A DNA stretch of 64,000 nucleotides from Phenylobacterium deserti. GTDB lineage: Bacteria > Pseudomonadota > Alphaproteobacteria > Caulobacterales > Caulobacteraceae. The position numbers and the translations under genes are program-made. The notes under the pieces are model-generated. The model was not told the DNA's origin and searched no databases. It saw only the letters and a program-made list of their open reading frames with translations. Where the stretch lies: NCBI RefSeq assembly GCF_003254705.1, contig NZ_QFYR01000001.1, forward strand, positions 744,001 through 808,000. The letters run 5' to 3'. Below, piece after piece: positions 36,559 to 45,493 of this stretch. Position 1 is the first letter of the stretch; every line of letters begins with the position of its first letter.

Positions 36559-37464
36559 TTGGGCGAGATCGAGTTTCTGGACGATGAGTTCGCCGCCTGC
36601 GTGAACACCACCGCTCGTCTGGAGCGCCTCTACGACGGCTGCCGATGGGCGGAAGGCCCGGCCTATTTCCCGGCTCACCGCCAGCTGGTCTGGAGCGACA
36701 TTCCGAACAACCGCCTGCTGCGCTTCGACGAGACCACCGGCCAGGTCAGCGTCTTCCGCGAACCCTCCGACTTCACCAACGGCAACACGGTCGACCGCCA
36801 GGGCCGCCTGGTCAGCTGCCAGCACGGCGGCCGCCGCATCCTGCGGACCGAGCACGATGGCTCGCTCACCGTCCTCTCCGACCGTTTCGAAGGCCGCCGC
36901 CTCAACAGCCCCAACGACCTCGTCGTCCGCTCCGACGACTCCATCTGGTTCACCGACCCGGCCTACGGCATCGACAGCGACTACGAGGGCGTCCGCGCCG
37001 ATCCCGAGCAGGACGGCTGCCACGTCTACCGCCTAGATCCGCATACCAACGTTCTCTCGAGGGTTGCCAGCGACTTCGTCCGCCCCAACGGAATCGCCTT
37101 CTCACCCGACGAGCGACGTCTGTTTATTGCAGACACCGGCGGCACCCACCGCAAGGACGGCCCGCGCCACATCCGCGCCTTCGACGTCGACGGCGATCGG
37201 CTCACCGGCGGCGAGGTGTTCGCCGAACTGAAAGAAGGCTTCTTCGACGGCTTCCGCTTCGACGAAGCCGGCCGGCTCTGGACCAGCGCCCACGAAAGCG
37301 TCCACGTCTACGCTCCCGATGGCCGGCTGCTGGGCCGCATCCGGGTCGGCGAGATGGTGGCCAACGTCTGCTTCGGCGGCCCGCGCGGCAACCGGCTCTA
37401 CATCTGCGCGACGACCTCGCTCTACGCCCTGCTGCTGCCGGTGCGCGGCGCGAAGACTTTCTGA
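36559..37464 (+). CDS. SMP-30/gluconolactonase family sugar lactonase
   Basis: A 301-residue six-bladed propeller hydrolase. Signatures are CRWAEGPAYFPAHRQLVWSD (metal Glu in AEGP), LNSPNDLVVRSDDSIWFTDP (Asn), FVRPNGIAFSPDERRLFIAD (Asn-Gly and the catalytic Asp region) and DGFRFDEAGRLWTS. It opens sugar lactones; the exact sugar is unknown. The start TTG at 36559 has the strongest ribosome site in the area (AAAGGAGG). It is 9 bp from the next gene, a sugar-type oxidoreductase, so the two probably act in one oxidative sugar pathway. Confidence 0.92.
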   Translation: MGEIEFLDDEFAACVNTTARLERLYDGCRWAEGPAYFPAHRQLVWSDIPNNRLLRFDETTGQVSVFREPSDFTNGNTVDRQGRLVSCQHGGRRILRTEHDGSLTVLSDRFEGRRLNSPNDLVVRSDDSIWFTDPAYGIDSDYEGVRADPEQDGCHVYRLDPHTNVLSRVASDFVRPNGIAFSPDERRLFIADTGGTHRKDGPRHIRAFDVDGDRLTGGEVFAELKEGFFDGFRFDEAGRLWTSAHESVHVYAPDGRLLGRIRVGEMVANVCFGGPRGNRLYICATTSLYALLLPVRGAKTF

Positions 37465-37473
37465 GGCTAGCTG

Positions 37474-38481
37474 ATGTCGAACGATCCGATCCGCGTCGGC
37501 CTGATCGGCCACGGCCTCGCCGGAGGCATCATCCACGCCCCGTTGATCGAGGCCGCCGGCGACTTCCGCATCACTGCCGTGGCGACCTCGCGGGACATCT
37601 CAGCCCGCCGCGATCGCCCCCGGCGAGGCGACCCTGCCGACGTCGTCCAGGCCGACGATGTCGATCTGGTGGTGGTGGCCTCACCGAACGAGACCCACGT
37701 CCCCCTGGCGACAGCGGCCCTGCAGGCCGGCAAGCACGTGGTGCTGGACAAGCCGTTTGCTCTGTCCGTCGCAGACGCGGACGCGCTGATCGCCCTGGCG
37801 GCAGAGAACCGGCGAGTTCTGACGATCTTCCACAACCGTCGTGAGGACGGCGACTTCAGGGCCGTCCGCGAGAAGATCGCGTCAGGCGCCCTGGGCGAGG
37901 TCGGCCTGTTCGAAGCGCGTTGGGATCGGTTCAGGCCAGAGGCGGCGCCCGCGTGGCGCAACAGCACCCAGCCTGGCTCCGGCATGCTCTGGGATCTTGG
38001 CCCTCACCTGATCGACCAGGTCCTGCAGCTGTTCGGCTCGCCCGACTGGATGCGGGCAGACAGGGCAACCCAGCGCGACGGAGCGGTGGCCGACGACTAC
38101 TTCGAGCTGACCTTCGCCTACGGGAGGATGCGGGCGATCGTCTCGTCCTGCAGCGTCGTCGCCGCGCCTCGGCCCCGCTTCTCGGCGCACGGGACCAAGG
38201 CCAGCCTGCTCACGCACGGCATCGATCCGATCGAGGCTCTGCTCCGCCAAGGCGGACACCCAGCCGACGCCGACTTCCGAGAACGGCTCCCCGCCATCCC
38301 CGCAACGCTTGCCACACCGAACGGCCAGGAGCTGCTCGACATCGCTGCCGGTGACTGGGTCGACTTCTACCGCAAGACCGCAGCCGCTGTTCGCGGCGAG
38401 GGCCCGCCACCGGTGGAAGCCAGCGAGGCGCGCGAGGTGATCGCGATGATCGAGCAGGCGTTCGCCCAGGTCCGCGGCTGA
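37474..38481 (+). CDS. Gfo/Idh/MocA family oxidoreductase
   Basis: A 335-residue NAD(P)-dependent dehydrogenase. The Rossmann start IRVGLIGHGLAGGIIHAPLI binds the dinucleotide; VVLDKPFALSVADADAL contains the catalytic Lys of the DKP variant of the EKP motif; and MLWDLGPHLIDQVLQLFG holds the H-x-x-D type catalytic His. Family members act on myo-inositol, glucose or other polyols; YdgJ/scyllo-inositol-type enzymes look closest. The ATG is 9 bp after the lactonase stop. mmsA follows 59 bp later, so a sugar or inositol degradation unit is plausible but not proven. Confidence 0.9.
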   Translation: MSNDPIRVGLIGHGLAGGIIHAPLIEAAGDFRITAVATSRDISARRDRPRRGDPADVVQADDVDLVVVASPNETHVPLATAALQAGKHVVLDKPFALSVADADALIALAAENRRVLTIFHNRREDGDFRAVREKIASGALGEVGLFEARWDRFRPEAAPAWRNSTQPGSGMLWDLGPHLIDQVLQLFGSPDWMRADRATQRDGAVADDYFELTFAYGRMRAIVSSCSVVAAPRPRFSAHGTKASLLTHGIDPIEALLRQGGHPADADFRERLPAIPATLATPNGQELLDIAAGDWVDFYRKTAAAVRGEGPPPVEASEAREVIAMIEQAFAQVRG

Positions 38482-38540
38482 CGCCACGTCACCTCGCGTG
38501 AGGCGTTGCGCAGGGCCGCCGGAGGCCTAGAGTTCGTTTC

Positions 38541-40037
38541 ATGCGTGACGTTCTTCACTTCATCGACGGCGTCGCCGTCGCGGGGACCTCCGGGCGCTTC
38601 TCCGAGGTCTTCAACCCCAACACCGGCGAGGTTCAGGCCCGCGTGGCCTTGGCCAGCGAAGCCGAACTCGACAAGGCCGTGCAGTCGGCGCTTCGCGCGC
38701 AGCAGACCTGGGGGTTGGTCAATCCGCAGCGCCGGGCCCGGGTTATGTTCGAGTTCAAGCGGCTGGTGGAAGCCCGGATGGACGAGTTGGCCGAGCTGCT
38801 GTCATCGGAGCACGGCAAGGTGATCGCCGACTCCAAAGGCGACATCCAGCGCGGCCTCGAGGTCATCGAGTTCGCCTGCGGCATCCCGCATGCCCTCAAG
38901 GGCGAGTACACCGAGGGCGCCGGTCCGGGCATCGACGTCTATTCCATGCGTCAACCGCTGGGCGTCGCCGCCGGCATAACACCCTTCAACTTCCCCGCCA
39001 TGATCCCGATGTGGATGTTCGGCATCGCCATCGCGGTGGGCAACAGCTTCATCCTGAAGCCTTCCGAAAAGGACCCCAGCGTTCCGGTCCGGCTCGCGGA
39101 ACTGATGATGGAGGCCGGTGCGCCAGCCGGCGTCCTGAACGTGGTTCACGGCGACAAGACCGCGGTGGACGCCATTCTCGACAACCCCGACATCCGGGCG
39201 ATCAGCTTCGTCGGCTCTTCCGACATCGCCCACTACGTCTACTCGCGCGGGACTGCGAATGGAAAGCGCGTGCAGGCTATGGGCGGCGCCAAGAACCACG
39301 GCATCGTCATGCCGGACGCTGATCTGGAGCAGGCGACCCGGGACATCATCGGCGCGGCCTATGGCTCGGCGGGCGAGCGCTGCATGGCCTTGCCGGTCGT
39401 TGTGCCGGTCGGCGCCACGACGGCCGAAGCATTGCGCGAGCGCGTGCTCTCCGAGATTGAAACCCTGAAGGTGGGCGTGTCCACCGATGCGGCCGCTCAG
39501 TATGGGCCCGTCGTCACCGCCGCGCATCGCAAGCGGGTCTCGGATTACATTCAGATGGGCGTCGACGAAGGCGCCGAGCTGGTGGTGGATGGCCGCGACT
39601 TCTCCCTGCAGGGTTATGAGAAAGGCTTCTTCATCGGCCCCAGCCTGTTCGATCAGGTGAAGCCGACGATGCGCACATACCAGGAAGAGATCTTCGGTCC
39701 CGTCCTCCAGATCGTGCGGGCGGAAACCTTTGAGGAGGCGCTCGCCCTGCCTTCCGAGCACCAATACGGCAACGGAGTGGCCATCTTCACCCGCAACGGT
39801 CGGGCGGCGCGAGAGTTCGCCAGTCGCGTGAACGTCGGCATGGTGGGCATCAACGTGCCCATCCCGGTGCCGGTCGCCTACCACACCTTCGGAGGCTGGA
39901 AGCGCTCGGCGTTCGGCGACATCAACCAGCACGGCCTGGAGGGCGTCAGGTTCTACACCAAGACGAAGACGGTGACGGCGCGTTGGCCGGAAGGCGCGTT
40001 GGAAGACTCCGCCTTTGTGATCCCGACCATGCGCTAG
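38541..40037 (+). CDS. mmsA: CoA-acylating methylmalonate-semialdehyde dehydrogenase
   Basis: A 498-residue aldehyde dehydrogenase. It has ITPFNFPAMIPMWMFGIA and FILKPSEKDPSVP, typical of the MmsA/IolA subfamily, and the catalytic Cys in AGERCMALPVVV. It turns (methyl)malonate semialdehyde into propionyl- or acetyl-CoA in valine or inositol breakdown. The lactonase and Gfo/Idh neighbours lean towards the inositol version, but valine use cannot be excluded; the other mmsB-type genes are not present. It ends at a 12-bp hairpin shared with the convergent gene. Confidence 0.95.
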   Translation: MRDVLHFIDGVAVAGTSGRFSEVFNPNTGEVQARVALASEAELDKAVQSALRAQQTWGLVNPQRRARVMFEFKRLVEARMDELAELLSSEHGKVIADSKGDIQRGLEVIEFACGIPHALKGEYTEGAGPGIDVYSMRQPLGVAAGITPFNFPAMIPMWMFGIAIAVGNSFILKPSEKDPSVPVRLAELMMEAGAPAGVLNVVHGDKTAVDAILDNPDIRAISFVGSSDIAHYVYSRGTANGKRVQAMGGAKNHGIVMPDADLEQATRDIIGAAYGSAGERCMALPVVVPVGATTAEALRERVLSEIETLKVGVSTDAAAQYGPVVTAAHRKRVSDYIQMGVDEGAELVVDGRDFSLQGYEKGFFIGPSLFDQVKPTMRTYQEEIFGPVLQIVRAETFEEALALPSEHQYGNGVAIFTRNGRAAREFASRVNVGMVGINVPIPVPVAYHTFGGWKRSAFGDINQHGLEGVRFYTKTKTVTARWPEGALEDSAFVIPTMR

Positions 40038-40043
40038 GGGAGC

Positions 40044-40070
40044 GGCGCTTCTCCCGCCGGGAGAAGCGCC
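40044..40070. terminator. 12-bp hairpin between convergent mmsA and acidic-protein gene
   Basis: GGCGCTTCTCCC (40044-40055) and GGGAGAAGCGCC (40059-40070) form a perfect stem with a GCC loop, 6 bp after the mmsA stop and 7 bp before the stop of the opposite gene. There is no U-run on either side, so it may work as a mRNA-end or Rho-linked element. Confidence 0.65.
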
Positions 40071-40077
40071 CGCCGTG

Positions 40078-40605
40078 TCAGCTTCGGCGGCTGACGATGT
40101 CCTTGTTGGCCTGACGCGTCTTGGCGCCCTGGCCGCGTTGCCCCTCGGTCGTGATGGGACGACGGGTGTTGTTCTGGGAGAAAACAGCGCCGGGTTCGGC
40201 GTCGCCCCAATCGCCTTCAGGGTTGTCCTGCTGACCGATCTTGTGGATGTCGACATTGGCCGGCGTGCCGGAGCCGAGGATCGGCGTATCGTTCACATCA
40301 GCTTCGTCGCGCACCGGAGCGACATTGTCGCCGGTGTCGTCGTCGGCGGCGAAGCTACGGGGCTCCCCCGGCGCATCGTCATCACCCACGTCCTGACCGC
40401 TGAAATCAGCTTGCGAGGGGCGGTCCGTCCCCTGGTTCGGCGGGTCGTTGTCCCAGCCGGCGGTGTTCTGCGGCTCGGTCGCGTAGGTGTCGCGATCCGG
40501 GTCCTGCTGCATGTCCATGTCCTGCTGCCCCACGCCATTGCCCTGGACGCGGGCGCGGTTCACTTCGGTGGTGCTGGGCTGGTAGGTCCGAGGATCTTCG
40601 GCCAT
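40078..40605 (-). CDS. Acidic, disordered hypothetical protein, possibly general-stress controlled
   Basis: A 175-residue soluble protein, rich in Asp, Gln, Asn and Pro and almost without hydrophobic runs (QQDMDMQQDPDRDTY, PGEPRSFAADDDTGDN). Such composition predicts an intrinsically disordered protein, with a basic end (TRQANKDIVSRRS). It resembles hydrophilin-like stress proteins in general terms but I do not recognise the family. The ATG at 40605 has a strong AAAGGAG site, and an EcfG-like promoter pattern lies just upstream. Strong translation signals argue it is real. Confidence 0.75.
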   Translation of the reverse strand: MAEDPRTYQPSTTEVNRARVQGNGVGQQDMDMQQDPDRDTYATEPQNTAGWDNDPPNQGTDRPSQADFSGQDVGDDDAPGEPRSFAADDDTGDNVAPVRDEADVNDTPILGSGTPANVDIHKIGQQDNPEGDWGDAEPGAVFSQNNTRRPITTEGQRGQGAKTRQANKDIVSRRS

Positions 40606-40632
40606 GTGAAGGCTCCTTTCGTTCGGGGAGAC

Positions 40633-40657
40633 AACCCCTTGCCCCGCGGGCCGTTCC
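40633..40657 (-). promoter_or_regulatory. EcfG/SigT-like promoter of the acidic-protein gene
   Basis: On the minus strand GGAAC (40653-40657) is followed after 16 nt by GGTT (40633-40636). The alphaproteobacterial general-stress consensus is GGAAC-N16-17-CGTT, so there is one mismatch. The start codon would be about 20-25 nt downstream of the transcript start. Confidence 0.4.
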
Positions 40658-40694
40658 TTGCGCCGCGCGCCTGACGCCGCTACCGGAACGTTCG

Positions 40695-41819
40695 ATGCCG
40701 ACAGCCCTGCAAGCCGCCTATGACGCCAAGCTCCAGCGTGGCGAGCTCCGCAGTGATCACGCTCAGGAACTGGGGCTGCAAGCTCTCAACAGGCTGCAAG
40801 AGGAGCTCGAGAACGCACAGCCCGCAGGCGTGCTGGCCGGTCTGTTCCGCAGAAAGGACGCCGCCAGCCTTCGCGGCGTCTACCTCTACGGACCAGTTGG
40901 CCGCGGCAAGTCCATGCTGATGGACCTGTTCTTCGAGACCGCGCCTGTCGAGAAGAAGCGCCGGGTCCACTTCCATGTCTTCATGGGCGAGATCCACCGC
41001 TTGATCGACGCGTGGCGCAAGGGCGACGCCGCCGCCCGCAAGGCCCGCTTCGGCCAGCACAAGGGCGATGACCCCATCCTTCCAGCGGCCGAGGTGGTCG
41101 CCGAGCAGGCGCGCCTGCTCTGCTTCGACGAATTCCAGGTCACGGACATTGCCGACGCCATGATCCTGGGGCGCCTGTTCGAGAACCTGTTCGCCCGCGG
41201 CGTCACTGTGGTGACCACCTCGAACCGCACGCCGGACGAACTCTACAAGAATGGCATCAATCGCCAGCTCTTCCTGCCGTTCATCGACCTGCTCAAGGAG
41301 CGGCTCGAAGTCGTTCGGGTGGCGGGGCCGAACGACTATCGCCTGGACCGTCTGCGTGCGGCGAGTTCCTGGTTCTCGCCCATCGATCCGGACAACGAGC
41401 GCTCGTTCGACCGGCTTTGGCGCGACATGCTGGACGGCCAGGAGGAGGCCGGCGCGGTGCTCGAGGTGCTCGGCCGCAAGATCACCCTGCCCCACGCCGC
41501 GGGCGGCCTACTGCGGGCCACCTTCACAAGCCTCTGTGCTGTCGCTCTCGGCCCAAACGACTACCTCGCCCTGGCCGAGCGCTTCCACACAGTGTTCCTC
41601 GAGGACGTACCGAAGCTCACGCCGGCTCGGCGTGAAGAGGCGCGCAGGTTCGTCATCCTCGTTGACGCGCTCTACGAAGCTCGCACACGCCTGATCGTCC
41701 TGGCCGAAGCCGAACCCGTCAAACTTTACCCTGAGGGCGAAGGGGCCTTCGAGTTCGAGCGCACGGCTTCCCGCCTCCAGGAGATGCGGTCGGCCGACTG
41801 GCTGGTGGATCGGGACTAG
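40695..41819 (+). CDS. zapE: Cell division protein ZapE (AFG1-like ATPase)
   Basis: A 374-residue AAA-like ATPase: Walker A in GVYLYGPVGRGKSMLMDLFF (about 61-80), Walker B in LLCFDEFQVTDIADAM, and the family blocks FHVFMGEIH and RFVILVDALYEARTRL. ZapE associates with FtsZ late in constriction and is linked to membrane-protein quality control. ATG at 40695 with weak site. Its TAG shares CTAG with the convergent LysR gene. Length is within the usual 360-390 for the family. Confidence 0.95.
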   Translation: MPTALQAAYDAKLQRGELRSDHAQELGLQALNRLQEELENAQPAGVLAGLFRRKDAASLRGVYLYGPVGRGKSMLMDLFFETAPVEKKRRVHFHVFMGEIHRLIDAWRKGDAAARKARFGQHKGDDPILPAAEVVAEQARLLCFDEFQVTDIADAMILGRLFENLFARGVTVVTTSNRTPDELYKNGINRQLFLPFIDLLKERLEVVRVAGPNDYRLDRLRAASSWFSPIDPDNERSFDRLWRDMLDGQEEAGAVLEVLGRKITLPHAAGGLLRATFTSLCAVALGPNDYLALAERFHTVFLEDVPKLTPARREEARRFVILVDALYEARTRLIVLAEAEPVKLYPEGEGAFEFERTASRLQEMRSADWLVDRD

Positions 41820-42700
41820 CCAGTCCGCAGGCTCTCGACGAGCTGCCGGGCATAAGGTCGAAGATCCTCGAGAGACCGGACGCAAATCCGCAGCTCGCGC
41901 ACCGCCCACTCGTCGGCGAGGTCCACGATGGCGAGGTTCATGGTCTTGGCCGCGCGATGAGCCGTGGTCTGAGGCACCACGCCCACCCCCACGCCGCATT
42001 CCACCAGCCGGCACACGGCGTCGAAGCTGCGGAGCTGGACGCGCAAGCGCAGCGGTCGGCCTTCCCTCGTCGCCTTGGAGGACAGGAAGCGCTGCAGCGA
42101 ACTCGAACGCTCCAGACCCACCAAATCGCAGTCCAGCACCTGCGAGAAGCTCACCGAGCGCTGCTTGGCCATCCGATGCCCCGCGCTGGTCACCACCACA
42201 AAACGGTCGGATCGGAACGGGAAGCTTTCCAGGCGTCCGACGTCAACCGTGCCGGCCACAATGCCGATGTCACCAACACCCTCGGCGATCAGGCCGACGA
42301 TCTCGTCCGACAGCCGCTCTTCCAGATCGACGCTGACGTGCGGGTTCATCGCCAGAAAGGAGCTCAGCGCTTCCGGGATGAACTCCGTCAGGGCGTTGGT
42401 GTTGGCCAGCAGCCGCACTTCGCCGCCGAGACCGCCGGCGTATGCGCCGAGATCCTCCCGCAGACGAGCGCTCTGGGCGATGATCTCGCGGGCGTGCTTG
42501 AGCAGGGTCCGCCCAGCCTCGGTGGGGTTTACGCCCTGGCGCGAGCGGGTCAGCAGGGGAGCGCCGACCGCCTCCTCCATCCGGCGGATGCGGGTCGAGG
42601 CTGCGGCCAGGGCGAGGGCGCTGCGCTCCGCCCCGCCGGTGATGGAGCCAGCGTCGACCACCTCGCAGAACAATCTGAGATCAACCAGATCAAATGGCAT
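41816..42700 (-). CDS. LysR-type transcriptional regulator
   Basis: A 294-residue LysR protein. The winged HTH is FDLVDLRLFCEVVDAGSIT with ALAAASTRIRRMEEAVGAPLLTR at about 3-60, followed by an effector domain with GEVRLLANTNALTEFIP and VECGVGVGVVPQT. Ligand unknown. ATG at 42700 has a strong GGAGGCGAAGG site; an upstream in-frame ATG adds 12 residues that do not fit. It is divergent from sdhCDAB over 174 bp, so control of succinate dehydrogenase or of itself is possible. Confidence 0.92.
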   Translation of the reverse strand: MPFDLVDLRLFCEVVDAGSITGGAERSALALAAASTRIRRMEEAVGAPLLTRSRQGVNPTEAGRTLLKHAREIIAQSARLREDLGAYAGGLGGEVRLLANTNALTEFIPEALSSFLAMNPHVSVDLEERLSDEIVGLIAEGVGDIGIVAGTVDVGRLESFPFRSDRFVVVTSAGHRMAKQRSVSFSQVLDCDLVGLERSSSLQRFLSSKATREGRPLRLRVQLRSFDAVCRLVECGVGVGVVPQTTAHRAAKTMNLAIVDLADEWAVRELRICVRSLEDLRPYARQLVESLRTG

Positions 42701-42760
42701 CCTTCGCCTCCCGCGAAGGCAGGCTACAGCAATCACGCATTGCAGCAGGAGAAATTATCC

Positions 42761-42779
42761 GCAGGATTTCGGCTCCTGC
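42761..42779. promoter_or_regulatory. Dyad in the LysR-sdhC divergent region
   Basis: GCAGGA (42761-42766) and TCCTGC (42774-42779) form 6-bp arms with a 7-nt spacer, 60 bp from the LysR start and 95 bp from sdhC. The third copy of the half-site (GCAGGA at 42752-42757) is also near. It has the size of a LysR operator but lacks a T-N11-A core. A TTGACA at 42807-42812 could be part of the sdh promoter. Confidence 0.35.
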
Positions 42780-42874
42780 GAAGGAGGAGCTTTGCGCCCG
42801 CTTTCGTTGACACCTCACATGGACGGGCCCAAAAGCCGCGTCTCCAAGAACAAACGAGCGAGCGGCTGACACGC

Positions 42875-43288
42875 ATGACCGACGCCACACGGGCTCCGAA
42901 GCTCCGGGAAAGGCCGATGTCGCCCCACCTTCAGGTGTGGCGCTGGCATATCACCATGGCGACTTCCATCCTGCACCGCGCCACGGGCGTGGCGCTGTAT
43001 GTGGGGGCGTTGATCGCCGCGGCCTGGGCGATCGCCCTGGCGAACGGTCCTGAGTCCTACGCCACGTTTAAGAGCCTGCTGGGCTCGCCGCTTGGCAAGC
43101 TGGTGATGTTCGGCCTCACCGTGTCGTTCTTCTACCACCTGGCCAACGGCATCCGTCACCTGGTCTGGGACACCGGCCACGGCCTCGACGTGAAGAGCGC
43201 CAACTTCTCGGCCGTCGTCTGCCTCGCCTTCACGGTCGCCGCGTCGATCGCGGTTTGGGTTATCGCCGCCATGACGGGAGCGCTCTGA
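42875..43288 (+). CDS. sdhC: Succinate dehydrogenase cytochrome b556 subunit
   Basis: A 137-residue membrane subunit with three helices. The family motif SILHRATGVALYVGA and HLANGIRHLVWDTGHGLD contain the quinone-site Ser/Arg and the heme His. The start MTDATRAPKLRERPMSPHLQVWRW fits alphaproteobacterial SdhC. It begins the sdhC-sdhD-sdhA-sdhB operon; sdhD starts on the last base of its stop (TGATG). The four genes make complex II, which passes electrons from succinate to ubiquinone. Confidence 0.95.
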   Translation: MTDATRAPKLRERPMSPHLQVWRWHITMATSILHRATGVALYVGALIAAAWAIALANGPESYATFKSLLGSPLGKLVMFGLTVSFFYHLANGIRHLVWDTGHGLDVKSANFSAVVCLAFTVAASIAVWVIAAMTGAL

Positions 43289-43674
43289 TGGTCAGCTATC
43301 GCACGCCCCTGTCCCGCGCCCGCGGCCTGGGCTCAGCCAAGCACGGCGTCGGCCACTGGATCTCCGAGCGCGTCAGCTCGGTGGCGCTGATCCCGCTCAC
43401 CCTGTGGGCGGTGTTCGGGGTTCTGCGGCTCGCCGCCGGAGACTACGACTTCGCTGTTGCTTGGATTTCCGAGCCGCTGAACGCCGTGCTCGTGGTGCTC
43501 ACTTTAGGCATCAGCTTCTGGCACATGCACTCCGGCTTCCGCGTGATCATCGAGGACTACATCCACATCACGCTGAACAAGAGCGCCCTGCTGCTCATCA
43601 ACCTCTTCGTCTGCGTGCTGGCTGGCGCGCTGGCGATCTTCTCGATCCTCAAGGTCGCGCTGGGAGGCGCGTAA
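43288..43674 (+). CDS. sdhD: Succinate dehydrogenase hydrophobic anchor subunit
   Basis: A 128-residue anchor with three membrane helices (SVALIPLTLWAVFGVL, LVVLTLGISFWHMHSGF, LINLFVCVLAGALAIFSIL). GVGHWISERVSS and FRVIIEDYIH are SdhD signatures; the latter holds the quinone Tyr/Asp pair. The ATG at 43288 overlaps the sdhC stop by one base, so translation is coupled. sdhA follows after 8 bp. Confidence 0.95.
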   Translation: MVSYRTPLSRARGLGSAKHGVGHWISERVSSVALIPLTLWAVFGVLRLAAGDYDFAVAWISEPLNAVLVVLTLGISFWHMHSGFRVIIEDYIHITLNKSALLLINLFVCVLAGALAIFSILKVALGGA

Positions 43675-43682
43675 GCTAGCTC

Positions 43683-45473
43683 ATGGCGACTTACGATTTC
43701 ATCGACCACAAGTTTGACGTGGTCGTGGTGGGCGCGGGCGGCTCCGGCTTGCGCGCGGCCCTCGGTTGCGCGCAAGCGGGTCTCAAGACCGCGTGCGTGT
43801 CCAAGGTCTTCCCGACCCGTTCGCACACCGTCGCCGCCCAGGGCGGCATCTCGGCGTCCTTGGGCAACATGAGCCCGGATGACTGGCGCTGGCACATGTA
43901 CGACACCGTCAAGGGGTCGGACTGGCTGGGCGACCAGGACGCCATTGAGTACCTGTGCCGCAACGCGCCGGCCGCGGTCTACGAGCTGGAGCACTGGGGC
44001 GTGCCGTTCTCCCGGACGCCTGAGGGCAAAATCTACCAGCGCGCCTTCGGCGGCATGACCAAGAACTACGGCGAGGCCCCGATCCAGCGCACCTGCGCGG
44101 CGGCGGACCGGACCGGCCACGCCATGCTCCACACCATGTACGGTCAGAGCCTGGCGCACGACACCGAGTTCTTCATCGAGTACTTCGCCCTCGACCTGAT
44201 CATGGACGAAGAGGGCGTCTGCCGCGGCGTGACCGCGTGGAAGCTCGACGACGGCACCCTGCATCGCTTCCAGGCGCAGCTGGTGATCCTCGCGACCGGC
44301 GGCTACGGCCGGGCCTACTTCTCCTGCACCAGCGCGCACACCTGTACGGGCGACGGCAACGCCATGGCGCTGCGCGCCGGCCTGCCACTGCAGGACATGG
44401 AATTCGTGCAGTTCCACCCCACCGGCATCTACGGCGCGGGCTGCCTGATCACCGAAGGCGCGCGCGGCGAAGGCGGTTACCTGACCAACTCGGAAGGCGA
44501 GCGTTTCATGGAACGCTATGCGCCCACCGTGAAGGACTTGGCGCCGCGTGACATGGTCAGCCGGGCCATGACGATCGAGATCCGCGAAGGCCGGGGCGTG
44601 GGCCCGAACAAGGACCACATCTTCCTGCACCTCGATCACCTGGATCCAAAGATCCTCGCCGAGCGCCTGCCGGGCATCTCGGAAAGCGCCAAGATCTTCG
44701 CCGGCGTGGACGTCACAAAGGAGCCGATCCCGGTTCTGCCGACCGTCCACTACAACATGGGCGGCATCCCGACGAACTTCTACTCGGAGGTCGTCACCCG
44801 CGAGGGCGCCAACCCCGACAAGGTTGTGCCGGGCCTGATGGCCGTGGGCGAAGCGGCCTGCGTGTCGGTGCACGGCGCCAACCGCCTGGGCTCCAACAGC
44901 CTGATCGACCTGGTGGTGTTCGGGCGCTCGGCCGCTCTGCGCGCGGCCGACACCATCAAGGCCGGCGAGAAGCAGCCGGAGCTGAAGCCCTACATGACCG
45001 AGGCTCACCTGGCCCGGTTTGATCGGCTGCGGAACGCCAACGGCTCCACGTCCACGGCTTCGCTGCGGCTGGAAATGCAGCGCGCCATGCAGGAAGACGC
45101 CGCCGTGTTCCGCACCGGTGAGAGCCTGACGTCAGGCGTCAAGCGCATGCAGGCGGTGCACGAGAAGCGTCGCGACCTGAAGGTCGTCGACCGCGGCATG
45201 ATCTGGAACACCGACCTGATGGAGACGCTGGAGCTGGACAACCTGATCGGCCAGGCGGCCGTGACGGTGAACGGCGCCGCGAACCGCACGGAAAGCCGCG
45301 GCGCTCACGCCCGCGAGGACTTCGCCGACCGCGACGACGCCAACTGGATGAAGCACACGCTCGCCTGGTTCGACGACGCCACCGGCGCCGTCCGGCTCGA
45401 TGATCGCCCGGTGCACAACTACACGATGACGAACGACGTCTCGTACATCCCGCCGAAGGCGCGGGTTTACTAA
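43683..45473 (+). CDS. sdhA: Succinate dehydrogenase flavoprotein subunit
   Basis: A 596-residue subunit. The FAD site is [19 protein letters not shown] at the N-terminus, covalent flavin His in [17 protein letters not shown], and the substrate and active Arg/His blocks are [21 protein letters not shown] and [13 protein letters not shown]. It oxidises succinate to fumarate in the TCA cycle. The C-terminus ends [13 protein letters not shown] as usual. No departure from the family is seen. Confidence 0.98.
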   Translation: MATYDFIDHKFDVVVVGAGGSGLRAALGCAQAGLKTACVSKVFPTRSHTVAAQGGISASLGNMSPDDWRWHMYDTVKGSDWLGDQDAIEYLCRNAPAAVYELEHWGVPFSRTPEGKIYQRAFGGMTKNYGEAPIQRTCAAADRTGHAMLHTMYGQSLAHDTEFFIEYFALDLIMDEEGVCRGVTAWKLDDGTLHRFQAQLVILATGGYGRAYFSCTSAHTCTGDGNAMALRAGLPLQDMEFVQFHPTGIYGAGCLITEGARGEGGYLTNSEGERFMERYAPTVKDLAPRDMVSRAMTIEIREGRGVGPNKDHIFLHLDHLDPKILAERLPGISESAKIFAGVDVTKEPIPVLPTVHYNMGGIPTNFYSEVVTREGANPDKVVPGLMAVGEAACVSVHGANRLGSNSLIDLVVFGRSAALRAADTIKAGEKQPELKPYMTEAHLARFDRLRNANGSTSTASLRLEMQRAMQEDAAVFRTGESLTSGVKRMQAVHEKRRDLKVVDRGMIWNTDLMETLELDNLIGQAAVTVNGAANRTESRGAHAREDFADRDDANWMKHTLAWFDDATGAVRLDDRPVHNYTMTNDVSYIPPKARVY

Positions 45474-45493
45474 GGCGGCGGGGCAAGGACACA

